Shown: positions 19,227 through 27,947 of the stretch, piece after piece
How the letters are laid out: every line of letters starts with the position of its first letter
How positions within the stretch are numbered: position 1 is the stretch's first letter
Source: Rhodococcus jostii RHA1
GTDB lineage: Bacteria > Actinomycetota > Actinomycetes > Mycobacteriales > Mycobacteriaceae
Reading direction: 5' to 3'
Assembly (NCBI RefSeq): GCF_000014565.1
Contig: NC_008270.1
Location: 378,537 to 442,536 of the forward strand
Length of the DNA stretch: 64,000 bases
Made by a program: the position numbers and the translations under genes
Notes under the pieces: generated by a model
The model's database searches: none
The model's input: the letters and a program-made list of their open reading frames with translations, nothing else
What the model was told of the DNA's origin: nothing

Positions 19227-20462
19227 TCAGACGGCGACAAGGGCTGCGAACCCAATTAATAACGCCGGCACAGTAGTTAGTACGGTTGAGATGATCGCTG
19301 ACCGCCGATGAACGGCGAATAGCGGGAGCAGCCCGGCGCCGTCGTGACTGATCAGATAGGCCAGCAATGCTGGCAGAGGTAGACCACCGGATAGGAAGAG
19401 ACCGGCCACCACGACTTCCAGGCCGCAGGAGGGGAGAAGGCCGACGAGCGAGGCGACGATCACACCGAGAGCACCATGGAATGGAAGGACCGCAGGATCG
19501 AACCCGGTGACCTCGGTTACGGCTGCAGACACCAAGGTAACCAGACCCACCAAGACGATCATGAAGGACGCGCTGTACGCGGTGTGACGGAGCTGAACGA
19601 GTCGGGAAGACGCGTCGACGCAGTCACAGTCATGTTGGTGGCTGCGTCCACGCAGGAAAACTGCGCAGGCAACCGCGAATCCCACGAGACCCACCGCCAT
19701 ATACGAGTTCATGCCGAAGATTGTCGGAAACGCTTCCTCATCGATCAGATTGAACTCCACAGGGATTGCGAGCACGAATCCCACAGCGATAACGGACCAG
19801 AAGGCGATCAGGAAGCCATCGGGCCGGCCGGTCTCGGATTCCCCCGACCGAAGACCAGGCTCGACGCAACACGGCTCGGTTGTCTTCCACCAGCTTCGGA
19901 CTGGACCGGATACCGGTGGCGATGGAGGGGGAGCCGACATCGTTGGTCGTCGAGAGAGGAGTTGGAGGCTGTTGCTCGATTGCGCAGTATCGCGGGGACG
20001 GAGGGTCGTCACGACGGTGGTCAGTCCCCGCCGTGACACGTCGGTCGACAACTGTCGAGCTCGGGGTTCGATCCGTGCCCAGTCGACAAGACTGCCGCCC
20101 AGGGCGCCCACCACGAAAAACAGCGCTTTGAGTTCGAGCGCGAGCATCGGGTCAGCGGCCAGTAGAAGCCATGCCGAATCACCCATCGTGGCAAGCAGCG
20201 CGGCGATCACCGTTCCGTATGTCACTCGGCGTTGACCGTAGAGGGTGACAGTGGCGATGACTCCGCTGCATCCCGGGGGCAGCGACAAGGTCGCGGCGAG
20301 CAGAGGTCCACATTTCGGGTAGTGGAGCAACCATCCGTCCCATCGCGCTCCCCAGCGACCGCGGGCCCAGCCCATGACCGCAAGCATGAAAGCGACGAGA
20401 ACGCCGATACCGAGAAAGGCATCTACAAGAGGATCTCCGAGTGTCTCTAGCAGATCACCCAT
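19227..20462 (-). CDS. Putative 10-TM manganese/heavy-metal exporter (ArsP_2-like)
   Basis: 411 residues with about ten membrane helices and a hydrophilic central loop (about residues 140-210). Signature segments are SLPPGCSGVIATVTLYGQ, ALLATMGDSAWLLLA in the first half and LPSCGLEVVVAGLFLSGGLP, AYLISHDGAGLLPL in the second. These pseudo-repeats match the family called putative manganese transporter / 10TM heavy-metal exporter. ATG at 20462 overlaps the kinase stop codon (8 bases), indicating coupling; a TTG at 20480 is an alternative. Its role beside a microcompartment is not established; exporting or supplying a metal for the enzymes is possible. Confidence 0.75.
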   Translation of the reverse strand: MGDLLETLGDPLVDAFLGIGVLVAFMLAVMGWARGRWGARWDGWLLHYPKCGPLLAATLSLPPGCSGVIATVTLYGQRRVTYGTVIAALLATMGDSAWLLLAADPMLALELKALFFVVGALGGSLVDWARIEPRARQLSTDVSRRGLTTVVTTLRPRDTAQSSNSLQLLSRRPTMSAPPPSPPVSGPVRSWWKTTEPCCVEPGLRSGESETGRPDGFLIAFWSVIAVGFVLAIPVEFNLIDEEAFPTIFGMNSYMAVGLVGFAVACAVFLRGRSHQHDCDCVDASSRLVQLRHTAYSASFMIVLVGLVTLVSAAVTEVTGFDPAVLPFHGALGVIVASLVGLLPSCGLEVVVAGLFLSGGLPLPALLAYLISHDGAGLLPLFAVHRRSAIISTVLTTVPALLIGFAALVAV

Positions 20463-21519
20463 TGGAGCAACGCTCTTCAAGATCGTTGACGACCGAGGGA
20501 AGAGGATCCCGGCCCGCAGTGTTCCTCAATGAGTCGGCGTCGAAGGCGAACCACGTCGGATCGGTGAGGTAGCGCTGAGCGAGCGATGCCGTTTCGGCGG
20601 CGAGGTGGGGTCCGAGTGTTCGAGCGGGCTCCGATTCGGGGTGGGTGCCGATCCATGCGGTGATCATTAGGCGGCGGAGCATGATGAAAGTGGGAATTTC
20701 GGCAATTGCGGCATCATCGAGTTGACCGATGCTCAGGTAGCCGCGCAGCCACGTCTCCACGGTGGTACGGGCGGACGGGCTGGCCTCGTTCCAGGTGATC
20801 ACTGCGGCGAGGTCGGTCAGGAACCAGGACCATCCACAATCGTCGAAGTCGATGACGATGATCTCTCCGTCACGGACAATGAGGTTGGACATCCGAAGGT
20901 CGGAGTGCACCAGTCCGAACCGGTCCGCTCCGGTACCGAACCGGAGAAGCCGCTCTCTGACGGAACGTTCGGCAGTCTCGATCACCTCACGGTCTGATTG
21001 AGTCAGATTTGGTGCGTGACGCCAGTCTCCCCACCGACCGGTCTCTCCGAGCATCGAGTCGAGATCCCAGCGGAAGCGGACGAACTTTGCCGGAGGCGTC
21101 CATGCCTGCACATGCTGGTGCAACGACGCGGTGACGGCACCGAGATCGCTGAAGCTGATACCCGAAGCCGCATCTTCCGCGCTGATGCCCGGGATGAACT
21201 CGAAGACATCCACCAGTCGAGTCTCACCTGCGTGTTCAATCGCGACCACGCTGTTGCCATCGCCGGCGAGTCTGACCGCTGGAGTCCGGATGGACGAGTC
21301 CGAGCGCACGCTCTCCATCCACGCGAGCTCCGACTCCACCTCGGCGAGGCTGTTGTAGCCCGGCCGGTGGACGCGCACCACGGAACGCTCTCCGTCGAGT
21401 TCAGCCAGGTAGGTCGCGTTTTCCGAGTAGCTGAGCAACGTCAGGGATGCCCGTTCCAACCCATATTTTGGAAGCGACGCGCGGGCAAATGGTTCGTAAT
21501 CGGCAGCCGTCTCCGACAT
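20455..21519 (-). CDS. APH-family kinase, probable 1-amino-2-propanol kinase
   Basis: 354 residues of the aminoglycoside phosphotransferase fold. The catalytic loop HSDLRMSNLIV (Brenner motif, near residue 205) is followed by the metal-binding VIDFDDCGWSW. In RMM/aminoacetone microcompartment loci of Mycobacterium and Rhodococcus such a kinase phosphorylates 1-amino-2-propanol; the phosphate ester is then eliminated by the PLP enzyme. Its position, divergent from the aldehyde dehydrogenase of the shell operon, supports that role. ATG at 21519 has GAGGAGA upstream. No encapsulation tail is evident, so it may act outside the shell. Confidence 0.85.
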   Translation of the reverse strand: MSETAADYEPFARASLPKYGLERASLTLLSYSENATYLAELDGERSVVRVHRPGYNSLAEVESELAWMESVRSDSSIRTPAVRLAGDGNSVVAIEHAGETRLVDVFEFIPGISAEDAASGISFSDLGAVTASLHQHVQAWTPPAKFVRFRWDLDSMLGETGRWGDWRHAPNLTQSDREVIETAERSVRERLLRFGTGADRFGLVHSDLRMSNLIVRDGEIIVIDFDDCGWSWFLTDLAAVITWNEASPSARTTVETWLRGYLSIGQLDDAAIAEIPTFIMLRRLMITAWIGTHPESEPARTLGPHLAAETASLAQRYLTDPTWFAFDADSLRNTAGRDPLPSVVNDLEERCSNG

Positions 21520-21965
21520 CTGTATATCTCCTCGAACGCAGAAGGCAGCCAGTTACTGCCAAGCAAGGGGTGAGTGACATCTGGTGATGCCCGTCACACT
21601 ATTACAACATATGGCAACCATAAGCAAACCACAACCCCATCCGAAGGCAACCATAATGCGGATTAATCGGCAGGCTGCTCGTCGCTACAACCTGGTGGAG
21701 AGAAGGTTGTAGTTCCCTCGTCGCGGGCGCTGAACTGGCGGTTTCCGAGTCACGGCGGTGCGACCGCCGGTGCTGACGGGAACGAGGGCCCAGCAACCAA
21801 TGGCGGCGTGGTCCTTGACACACTTGAGCAAACGTGAGACTGTGAAGCCAACCTTTTACGACCATTTACCGATGGGGTCGGCGCCTCAGTGTGTTTCAGT
21901 CAGCACGATCGCTTGGCGGCGCCTTGGCTTCCCGAAGTCCCCTATCAAGAGAGGCCGATGTTCAC
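21520..21965. other. Divergent promoter region of the microcompartment locus
   Basis: 446 bases between the divergent kinase and aldehyde dehydrogenase starts, holding the two GGCAACCATA sites. It should contain promoters for both operons. No protein gene supported. Confidence 0.6.
21610..21655. promoter_or_regulatory. Candidate GntR operator pair between kinase and shell operon
   Basis: GGCAACCATA occurs twice, at 21613-21622 and 21646-21655, spaced 33 bases (about three helical turns). The first lies in the perfect palindrome TATGGCAACCATA (21610-21622). The same nonamer occurs at 29162-29170 before the GntR gene and, reversed, at 9038-9046 before PxpA. Binding by the GntR regulators is inference. 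Confidence 0.5.
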
Positions 21966-23456
21966 GTGAGAACACCAGAATTCGACCGCTCGCCGGAGCT
22001 CGACACCGTGCTCGACCGGGCGCAAGTTGCGGCGACAGCGTTCGAGGCCTACGACCGATCTCAGGTCGACCGCATCGTGCGGGCGGTTGCGAACGTTGCA
22101 CTCCAGAACGCTCGACAGCTCGCCGAGAAGGCTGCGGACGAGACCGGGTTCGGTGTGGCCGAAGACAAAGTAGCGAAGAACGAAGCAGTCTCGTCCGGCT
22201 TCGTGCGTGAATACGGCGACCTGGATTTTGTCAGTCACCGTGCTGACAACGAAAAGAAACTGCTGCTCAGTCCCAAGCCGGCGGGAGTGATCTTCGCGGT
22301 CACACCCTCCACGAGCCCGGTCGCCAACCTGTACTTCAAGGTTCTTTCGTCGCTGTTGACCAGAAACGCCGTCGTCATCAGCCCCCATCCAGCCGCCGTG
22401 CAGACGAGCCTCGAGGCCGCCCAGCTCCTCAGTCGCGCCGCCACCGAGGCGGGCGCACCGGAGGGAGCAATCCAGATCCTGAACAAGCCATCGGTTCCAC
22501 TGATCGAAGCAGCGATGGGTGACGCGCGAGTGAACCTGATCCTCGCAACAGGAGGCTCGGCGGTCGTCCGAGCCGCATACCGATCCGGAACGCCCGCGAT
22601 CGGAGTGGGCCCCGGCAACGCTGCCGTGGTGGTCGATGAAACAGCAGACCTGGAGCGAGCGGCGGATCAGATCTCAGCGTCGAAGGCATTCGACAATTCA
22701 GTCCTCTGCACGGCGGAGTCGGTCCTCATCATGGTCGAGTCGATCGCCTCTCGAATGAATGAGTTGTTGGTCCGGCGGGGTGCACATCTGTGCCGGCCCG
22801 ATGAGACGCGACGGCTCCGCAACTACATGTACCCCAAAGGTAAATTCAACACCGAGGTCGTAGGAAGGCCCGCGCGCGAGATCGCGAAAAAAGCCGGGAT
22901 CACCGTTGCGGAGGGCACCCAACTATTGCTGGCTCCGATCGACAGCATCCGTGATGACGAGCCGCTCACCCATGAGAAGTTGAGCCCCGTACTGGCCGTG
23001 ATGACGGTTTCAAACTTCGACCAGGCATTGGCGGCGGCTGCCTCCCTCGTCGACATCGTCGGTGTCGGCCATTCGGCGGTCATCCACAGCGAGGACCCGC
23101 AGCACGTACTCGACTATTCCCACCGTCTCCCGGTTCACCGAGTTGCAGTGAACATCGGCGGAAGCCTGGGCAACGCGGGCATCGGCACCGGACTTCCACT
23201 CACGATGTCGATCGGGACAGGTTTCGCCGGAGGAAGCTCGCTCGGGGAAAATCTGGCGCCCGAACACCTGGTGCAGTGGAAGCGTGCGGCATATCCGGTG
23301 GGCGCCGTCTTCCCTCAGTTCGCGTCTCTGCAACCCACCCGAGGCGACCGGTCCGGTGTGTCTGGGGTTGGGTTGGGTGATGGTGCGGTGCGTGAGGAGT
23401 TGCGTCGTCTGATTGTCGAAGAGCTGCGCGGGCTGATTGGGCAGAATCATGGCTGA
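21966..23456 (+). CDS. Microcompartment aldehyde dehydrogenase with C-terminal encapsulation peptide
   Basis: 496 residues from GTG 21966. The fold is that of EutE/PduP-like acylating aldehyde dehydrogenases: VTPSTSPVANLYFK, GVGPGNAAVVVDE and the catalytic cysteine in FDNSVLCTAES (near residue 248). In the RMM pathway it would oxidise propionaldehyde, probably to propionyl-CoA. After residue 460 a linker leads to an amphipathic helix beginning GVGLGDGAVREEL, a typical encapsulation peptide for shell targeting. These codons lie within the 1,686-bp repeat, so the aminotransferase carries the same tail. The last 8 bases overlap the BMC-T start. Confidence 0.9.
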   Translation: MRTPEFDRSPELDTVLDRAQVAATAFEAYDRSQVDRIVRAVANVALQNARQLAEKAADETGFGVAEDKVAKNEAVSSGFVREYGDLDFVSHRADNEKKLLLSPKPAGVIFAVTPSTSPVANLYFKVLSSLLTRNAVVISPHPAAVQTSLEAAQLLSRAATEAGAPEGAIQILNKPSVPLIEAAMGDARVNLILATGGSAVVRAAYRSGTPAIGVGPGNAAVVVDETADLERAADQISASKAFDNSVLCTAESVLIMVESIASRMNELLVRRGAHLCRPDETRRLRNYMYPKGKFNTEVVGRPAREIAKKAGITVAEGTQLLLAPIDSIRDDEPLTHEKLSPVLAVMTVSNFDQALAAAASLVDIVGVGHSAVIHSEDPQHVLDYSHRLPVHRVAVNIGGSLGNAGIGTGLPLTMSIGTGFAGGSSLGENLAPEHLVQWKRAAYPVGAVFPQFASLQPTRGDRSGVSGVGLGDGAVREELRRLIVEELRGLIGQNHG

Positions 23457-24054
23457 TCTGCGGTCGTTCATTTTCATCGACAAGTTGCAGCCTCAGACGA
23501 TGTGTTATCTGGGCACCTTTGTTCGCGGTAGTTTGCCGCGGACGAATATGTCGGCGCAGGTGATCGAGATCGCTCCGGGGCTGGATATCGAGCCGTTGAC
23601 GGATGTTGCTCTGAAGCATGCGCAGGTCAGGGCTGGCATGTTGGTGGTGGAGCGGCAGTTCGGGTACCTCGAGATTCATTCGCGTTCGGCGGATGCTGTG
23701 CGGTTGGCGGCTGATGCGGTCCTCGATGCGTTGGGTGCTTCGGAGACCGAGGCGCGTCCACCGGAGGTGATCGCGTCGAAGATCATTTCCAATGTCGATG
23801 ACGAGCATGCTTTTTTGGTCAACCGCAACAAGTCCGGGTCGATGCTGCTGCCCGGTGATTCGTTGTTCGTGATGGAGATGCAGCCGGCGTCGTACGCGAT
23901 CCTGGCGACGAACGAAGCCGAGAAGGCCAGTCCGATCAAGGTCGTCGACTATCGCATGATGGGCGCCTCCGGGCGTGTCTATCTGGCCGGCGACGAGGAC
24001 GCGGTACGGACCGCGGCTGATGCCGCCGGGGCAGCGTTGGAGATGCGGCGATGA
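23449..24054 (+). CDS. BMC-T tandem-domain shell protein, copy 1
   Basis: 201 residues made of two BMC folds: about residues 1-95, with VRAGMLVVERQFGYLEIHS, and about 96-201, with SMLLPGDSLFVMEMQPASYA and KVVDYRMMGASGRVYLAG. Tandem BMC proteins form trimers that tile hexagonal shell facets, and some have gated pores. ATG at 23449 overlaps the aldehyde dehydrogenase stop; the longer TTG frame lacks a better ribosome site. A paralogue of different sequence is at 25045, and an identical copy is at 27342. Confidence 0.9.
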   Translation: MADLRSFIFIDKLQPQTMCYLGTFVRGSLPRTNMSAQVIEIAPGLDIEPLTDVALKHAQVRAGMLVVERQFGYLEIHSRSADAVRLAADAVLDALGASETEARPPEVIASKIISNVDDEHAFLVNRNKSGSMLLPGDSLFVMEMQPASYAILATNEAEKASPIKVVDYRMMGASGRVYLAGDEDAVRTAADAAGAALEMRR

Positions 24055-24488
24055 CATCGGCACCCGCGCTCGGGCTGCGCGCTCTGGTGCGTGAGCTGAT
24101 CAGCGAGATCATTCCCCAGCTGAACCTCCTGACTCGGCCCCAGCGGGTGGTGATCACCGACGACGAGCAGCTCAACGGCTTCGTCCGCCGGGTCGTCACG
24201 ACACTCGATGACCCGGTCACCGGGCCGTTGCTGCGTTCCGGGCAGCTTTGTTTCCAGCTCGACACCGCAGGCAACGGTGCGGCGGCCGTTTCGTCGCCCA
24301 CAGCACCTGCCGCCGAGGGGCAGGCGACCGACAGCATCGAGATCGACAAGGGGGTGTTGACCGAGCGCATCGTTGCCCGTGCCATCACCGAGCGGGCTCG
24401 GCTCGTTCTCGGCCGGACGGTGGTCATCACTCCGCTTGCCCGCGAACAGATCCGGAAATCGTCGGTCGAGGTGGTGCGGCGACCATGA
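24051..24488 (+). CDS. PduM-like microcompartment-associated protein, copy 1
   Basis: 145 residues, unknown family. The N-terminus (LRALVRELISEIIPQL) is an amphipathic helix; a low-complexity Ala/Pro/Ser linker spans residues 75-95; the C-terminus ends RARLVLGRTVVITPLAREQI and a short basic tail. That layout, especially the final strand-helix VVITPLAR, recalls PduM-type proteins of other microcompartments, needed for shell formation but of unknown activity. The resemblance is by pattern only. It overlaps BMC-T (ATGA) and BMC-P (ATGA), so it is made with the shell. Confidence 0.5.
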   Translation: MTSAPALGLRALVRELISEIIPQLNLLTRPQRVVITDDEQLNGFVRRVVTTLDDPVTGPLLRSGQLCFQLDTAGNGAAAVSSPTAPAAEGQATDSIEIDKGVLTERIVARAITERARLVLGRTVVITPLAREQIRKSSVEVVRRP

Positions 24489-24751
24489 TCAAAGCGACTG
24501 TCCTCGGCCCTGTATGGGCGACCAAGCGGCTCGACGGCTTTCCGTCCGGAGCGCTGCTCGAGGTGCAGCGAGATGAGACCGCCGAGCGTTACGTGGCCTT
24601 GGACCATCTCGGAAGCGGCCCGGGTGATCACGTGTTGGTCGCCCTCGGCAGCGCTGTAGCACACCACCTCCCCGGCAGCACCCCGGCCGATGCGCTCATC
24701 ATCGGAGTCATCGACCCCCCCGCGCCTTCAGCAACACCCAACCCACAATGA
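24485..24751 (+). CDS. BMC-P pentameric vertex protein (EutN/CcmL family), copy 1
   Basis: 88 residues. MIKATVLGPVWATKRLDGFP, LLEVQRD, YVALDHLGSGPGDHVLVALGSA and the C-terminal ADALIIGVID match the EutN/CcmL fold, whose pentamers cap the shell vertices. The ATG overlaps the preceding stop as ATGA. Twelve bases separate it from BMC-H. Confidence 0.92.
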   Translation: MIKATVLGPVWATKRLDGFPSGALLEVQRDETAERYVALDHLGSGPGDHVLVALGSAVAHHLPGSTPADALIIGVIDPPAPSATPNPQ

Positions 24752-24763
24752 AAGGTTCTTCCC

Positions 24764-25045
24764 ATGAGTGATGCAATCGGCATGATCGAAACCCGCGGCT
24801 ACGTCGCTTCCCTTGCGGCCGCCGACGCCATGGTCAAAGCGGCCAACGTCACCCTGATCGGTCGCGCAGAGGTCGGTGACGGACTCGTCGCCGTCATCAT
24901 CAACGGCGACGTCGGTGCCGTGAAGGCAGCCACCGAGGCAGGCTCGGAAACCGCCGCCACCATTGGTGAGCTCGTCTCCGTCCACGTCATCCCCCGACCC
25001 CACGCCGACCTCGGCAAGCACTTCACCGTCAACGGAAACCAGTAA
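24764..25045 (+). CDS. BMC-H hexameric shell protein, copy 1
   Basis: 93 residues, one canonical BMC domain: [51 protein letters not shown] and [11 protein letters not shown]. Hexamers make up most of the facets. AAAGGTTCTTCCC upstream is a moderate ribosome site. In this copy the stop overlaps the start of the second BMC-T (TAATG); in copy 2 the stop is followed by intergenic DNA. Confidence 0.95.
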   Translation: MSDAIGMIETRGYVASLAAADAMVKAANVTLIGRAEVGDGLVAVIINGDVGAVKAATEAGSETAATIGELVSVHVIPRPHADLGKHFTVNGNQ

Positions 25046-25752
25046 TGTCGACACCAACTACTACGAAGCAGGCCGCCGCAACGAAGCGAAGCTCGGCCTC
25101 GTCCGCCGCACCCGATTCAGGCACACCGTCGACTGAACTGCGCGTCTACCTTCGAATCGAAGGACTCCAGCGCCAGTTTGCGGCCACGATGGCGACACCG
25201 ACCCGGGCCCGCGGCTACCCGCCGAAAGCGGGCGATCATTCGCTCATCGTCGAAGTTGCGCCTGCGTTGGCGATCCAGCGGGTGATCGACGCGGCGTTGA
25301 AAGCGACTCCCGAGGTCGAGCCGGGCCTTCTCTACGTGGAACGGCAATACGGCATCCTGGAGGTTCACAGCCCCAGCGCCGACGTCGTGGAACAGGCCGG
25401 GCAGGCGATCCTGAAGACCCTGAACGCGAAGGCGGAGGATCAACTCAAACCGAAAATCCTCTACAGCGACATCATCGAGGAAATCGGCGACCAGCACGCC
25501 GTCATCCTCAACCGCACCCGGGACGCGTCGATGCTGATGCCGGGTTCCGCTCTGCTGGTGTATGAGATGGCCCCGGCGCTATTCGCTGCCGTAGCAGCCA
25601 ACAGTGCCGAACGGGTAGCCCCGAACCTGACACTGGTGGACGTGCAAATGATCGGTGCAGCAGGACGTCTGTTCATCTCGGGTGATCTGAAGAGTGTCAC
25701 CATCGCGCGCGAGGAGATCACGAGAGTTCTCGAGGCGGTGATTGGACGATGA
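25045..25752 (+). CDS. Second BMC-T tandem-domain shell protein
   Basis: 235 residues. A Thr/Ser/Ala-rich N-terminal extension of about 33 residues precedes two BMC folds: first with GLLYVERQYGILEVHSPSAD, second with SMLMPGSALLVYEMAPALFA and VDVQMIGAAGRLFISGDLK. It is related to the BMC-T at 23449 but clearly different, and is present once. Two BMC-T types in one shell may provide different pores. The start overlaps the BMC-H stop; the stop lies just before the aminotransferase. Confidence 0.9.
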   Translation: MSTPTTTKQAAATKRSSASSAAPDSGTPSTELRVYLRIEGLQRQFAATMATPTRARGYPPKAGDHSLIVEVAPALAIQRVIDAALKATPEVEPGLLYVERQYGILEVHSPSADVVEQAGQAILKTLNAKAEDQLKPKILYSDIIEEIGDQHAVILNRTRDASMLMPGSALLVYEMAPALFAAVAANSAERVAPNLTLVDVQMIGAAGRLFISGDLKSVTIAREEITRVLEAVIGR

Positions 25753-25843
25753 CCTCACGCTCAGCCGTCCGACCAATACCCGAGGGTACGAGCGTCTCAC
25801 GACCGCCGTCGCCGCAGTCCCAACTGTGAAAGAAGACGATCCC

Positions 25844-27349
25844 ATGCAGCAAGATTCGATCGCCAAGCCGAAACTGACCGAGATTGTCGCGTTGAACACT
25901 CTCAACGCCGACAAACTTTCCTCGCTTGACAGCCAAACACGTGAGCTGGTTGAGCGTCGCCAGCGTGTCATGGGGCCCGCATACCGGTTGTCCTACGAGG
26001 AGCCGTTCCAACCGATTCGTGCACAAGGCACGAAAATCATCGATGTTTACGGCCACGAATACCTCGATGCGTACAACAACGTTGCCAGCGTCGGTCACAA
26101 CCATCCGCATGTCGTCGATGCTGTCTGCCGACAGCTTCGCCTGATGAACACGAACACCCGGTACCTGCAGCGCGACATCGTCGACTACGCCGAAAATCTC
26201 GTGAGTACACATGACAGCGCGTTGGACAACGTCATGTTCACTTGCACGGGGTCCGAGGCCAACGACCTCGCTGTGCGCATCGCACGGACGGTAACCGGCG
26301 GCACAGGTGTCATCGTCTCCGAGTACGCCTATCACGGGTGTACGCGGGACGTCGCGTCCTGGTCACCGTCGTCGGGCAAGGGCACCGTCCTCGGTTCGGA
26401 TGTACGGCTCGTGCCTCCTCCGGATACGTTCAGAGCGGATCGTGCCGAGGCCGAAACGAAGTTTTTGAGTAGCCTCCAGGCTCAGATCGATGACCTGAAC
26501 CGTCGAGGTGTGCAGTTGGCCGCCTTCGTCGTCGACAGCATGTTCTCTTCGGACGGGATCCACCCCGATCCCGGGGTGTTGAAGGCCGCGATCGAGTTGG
26601 TCCACCGGGCCGGCGGGCTCCTCATCAGTGACGAAGTGCAATCCGGATTCGGGCGCACCGGGGAAGCCATGTGGGGGTACCAGCGCAGCAACATCGTTGC
26701 CGACCTGGTCACCATGGGGAAGCCGATGGGCAATGGCATGCCCATCGGAGGGGTTGTGGCGAAAAGTGCTCTGCTGGAGAAATTTTCGCGAGAAACGGCA
26801 TACTTCAACACGTTCGGTGGCGAGAACGCACCGGTAGCAGCCGCGCAGGCCGTGCTGGAGGTAATTCGCGACGAAAACTTGATCGCCAATGCCCAGGACA
26901 AGGGCGGTCAATTGGTCGCCGGGATTCGGGAAATACTCACCCGCAATAACTTCGCGGCGGACGTTCGAGGAGCCGGTCTCTACATCGGAGTCGAGTTCGT
27001 GTCCGACTTCGACACGGCGATCCCGGACACCGAGACCACACTGGCATTCGTGAACGGACTTCGTCAGCACCGGGTCCTGACTAGCACGGCGGGGACCTAC
27101 GGAAACGTGATCAAGGTACGCCCGCCGCTAGTCCTGAGTCAGTCCGACACCGATCGACTGCTGACCGAATTCGACAACGTGGCGCGCGAATTGCGCCAAA
27201 GCGCCCGACCTACGCCCGAGACAACGACCGATTCACCCTCGGACCAGGATCCGTCTGGGGTTGGGTTGGGTGATGGTGCGGTGCGTGAGGAGTTGCGTCG
27301 TCTGATTGTCGAAGAGCTGCGCGGGCTGATTGGGCAGAATCATGGCTGA
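25844..27349 (+). CDS. Class III PLP aminotransferase/phospholyase with encapsulation peptide
   Basis: 501 residues from ATG 25844 (AGAAG upstream; a TTG at 25742 gives a longer form). Features: NNVASVGHNHPHVVDAV, the PLP-binding DEVQSGFGRTG and the Schiff-base lysine in TMGKPMGNGMP (near residue 293). Related enzymes act as ethanolamine-phosphate phospholyases; in RMM loci the homologue is proposed to turn 1-amino-2-propanol phosphate into propionaldehyde, ammonia and phosphate. The last 30 or so residues begin with the same GVGLGDGAVREEL tail as the aldehyde dehydrogenase, encoded by the second copy of the direct repeat, so it is probably packed in the shell. Confidence 0.9.
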   Translation: MQQDSIAKPKLTEIVALNTLNADKLSSLDSQTRELVERRQRVMGPAYRLSYEEPFQPIRAQGTKIIDVYGHEYLDAYNNVASVGHNHPHVVDAVCRQLRLMNTNTRYLQRDIVDYAENLVSTHDSALDNVMFTCTGSEANDLAVRIARTVTGGTGVIVSEYAYHGCTRDVASWSPSSGKGTVLGSDVRLVPPPDTFRADRAEAETKFLSSLQAQIDDLNRRGVQLAAFVVDSMFSSDGIHPDPGVLKAAIELVHRAGGLLISDEVQSGFGRTGEAMWGYQRSNIVADLVTMGKPMGNGMPIGGVVAKSALLEKFSRETAYFNTFGGENAPVAAAQAVLEVIRDENLIANAQDKGGQLVAGIREILTRNNFAADVRGAGLYIGVEFVSDFDTAIPDTETTLAFVNGLRQHRVLTSTAGTYGNVIKVRPPLVLSQSDTDRLLTEFDNVARELRQSARPTPETTTDSPSDQDPSGVGLGDGAVREELRRLIVEELRGLIGQNHG

Positions 27350-27947
27350 TCTGCGGTCGTTCATTTTCATCGACAAGTTGCAGCCTCAGACGATGTGTTA
27401 TCTGGGCACCTTTGTTCGCGGTAGTTTGCCGCGGACGAATATGTCGGCGCAGGTGATCGAGATCGCTCCGGGGCTGGATATCGAGCCGTTGACGGATGTT
27501 GCTCTGAAGCATGCGCAGGTCAGGGCTGGCATGTTGGTGGTGGAGCGGCAGTTCGGGTACCTCGAGATTCATTCGCGTTCGGCGGATGCTGTGCGGTTGG
27601 CGGCTGATGCGGTCCTCGATGCGTTGGGTGCTTCGGAGACCGAGGCGCGTCCACCGGAGGTGATCGCGTCGAAGATCATTTCCAATGTCGATGACGAGCA
27701 TGCTTTTTTGGTCAACCGCAACAAGTCCGGGTCGATGCTGCTGCCCGGTGATTCGTTGTTCGTGATGGAGATGCAGCCGGCGTCGTACGCGATCCTGGCG
27801 ACGAACGAAGCCGAGAAGGCCAGTCCGATCAAGGTCGTCGACTATCGCATGATGGGCGCCTCCGGGCGTGTCTATCTGGCCGGCGACGAGGACGCGGTAC
27901 GGACCGCGGCTGATGCCGCCGGGGCAGCGTTGGAGATGCGGCGATGA
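27342..27947 (+). CDS. BMC-T tandem-domain shell protein, copy 2
   Basis: Protein identical to the one at 23449-24054. Here the ATG overlaps the stop of the aminotransferase instead of the aldehyde dehydrogenase. Whether it is needed for dosage or simply a recent duplication cannot be told. Confidence 0.9.
   Translation: MADLRSFIFIDKLQPQTMCYLGTFVRGSLPRTNMSAQVIEIAPGLDIEPLTDVALKHAQVRAGMLVVERQFGYLEIHSRSADAVRLAADAVLDALGASETEARPPEVIASKIISNVDDEHAFLVNRNKSGSMLLPGDSLFVMEMQPASYAILATNEAEKASPIKVVDYRMMGASGRVYLAGDEDAVRTAADAAGAALEMRR

Larger units (their letters stand above)
23360..25045 (+). repeat. 1,686-bp direct repeat, copy 1
   Basis: Matches 27253-28938 at a constant offset of 3,893 bases. Flanks differ immediately outside: T versus C at 23359/27252, T versus C at 25046/28939. 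Sense proteins and the antisense frames are identical in both copies, so the DNA must be identical or nearly so. It covers the encapsulation-peptide codons, BMC-T, PduM-like, BMC-P and BMC-H genes. Confidence 0.95.

Noticed and set aside
23936..24667. Long open frame antisense to the shell genes, repeated at 27829-28560
   Set aside because: It exists only because the GC-rich sense genes leave the complementary frame open; no ribosome site or family features, and the sense proteins are certain.
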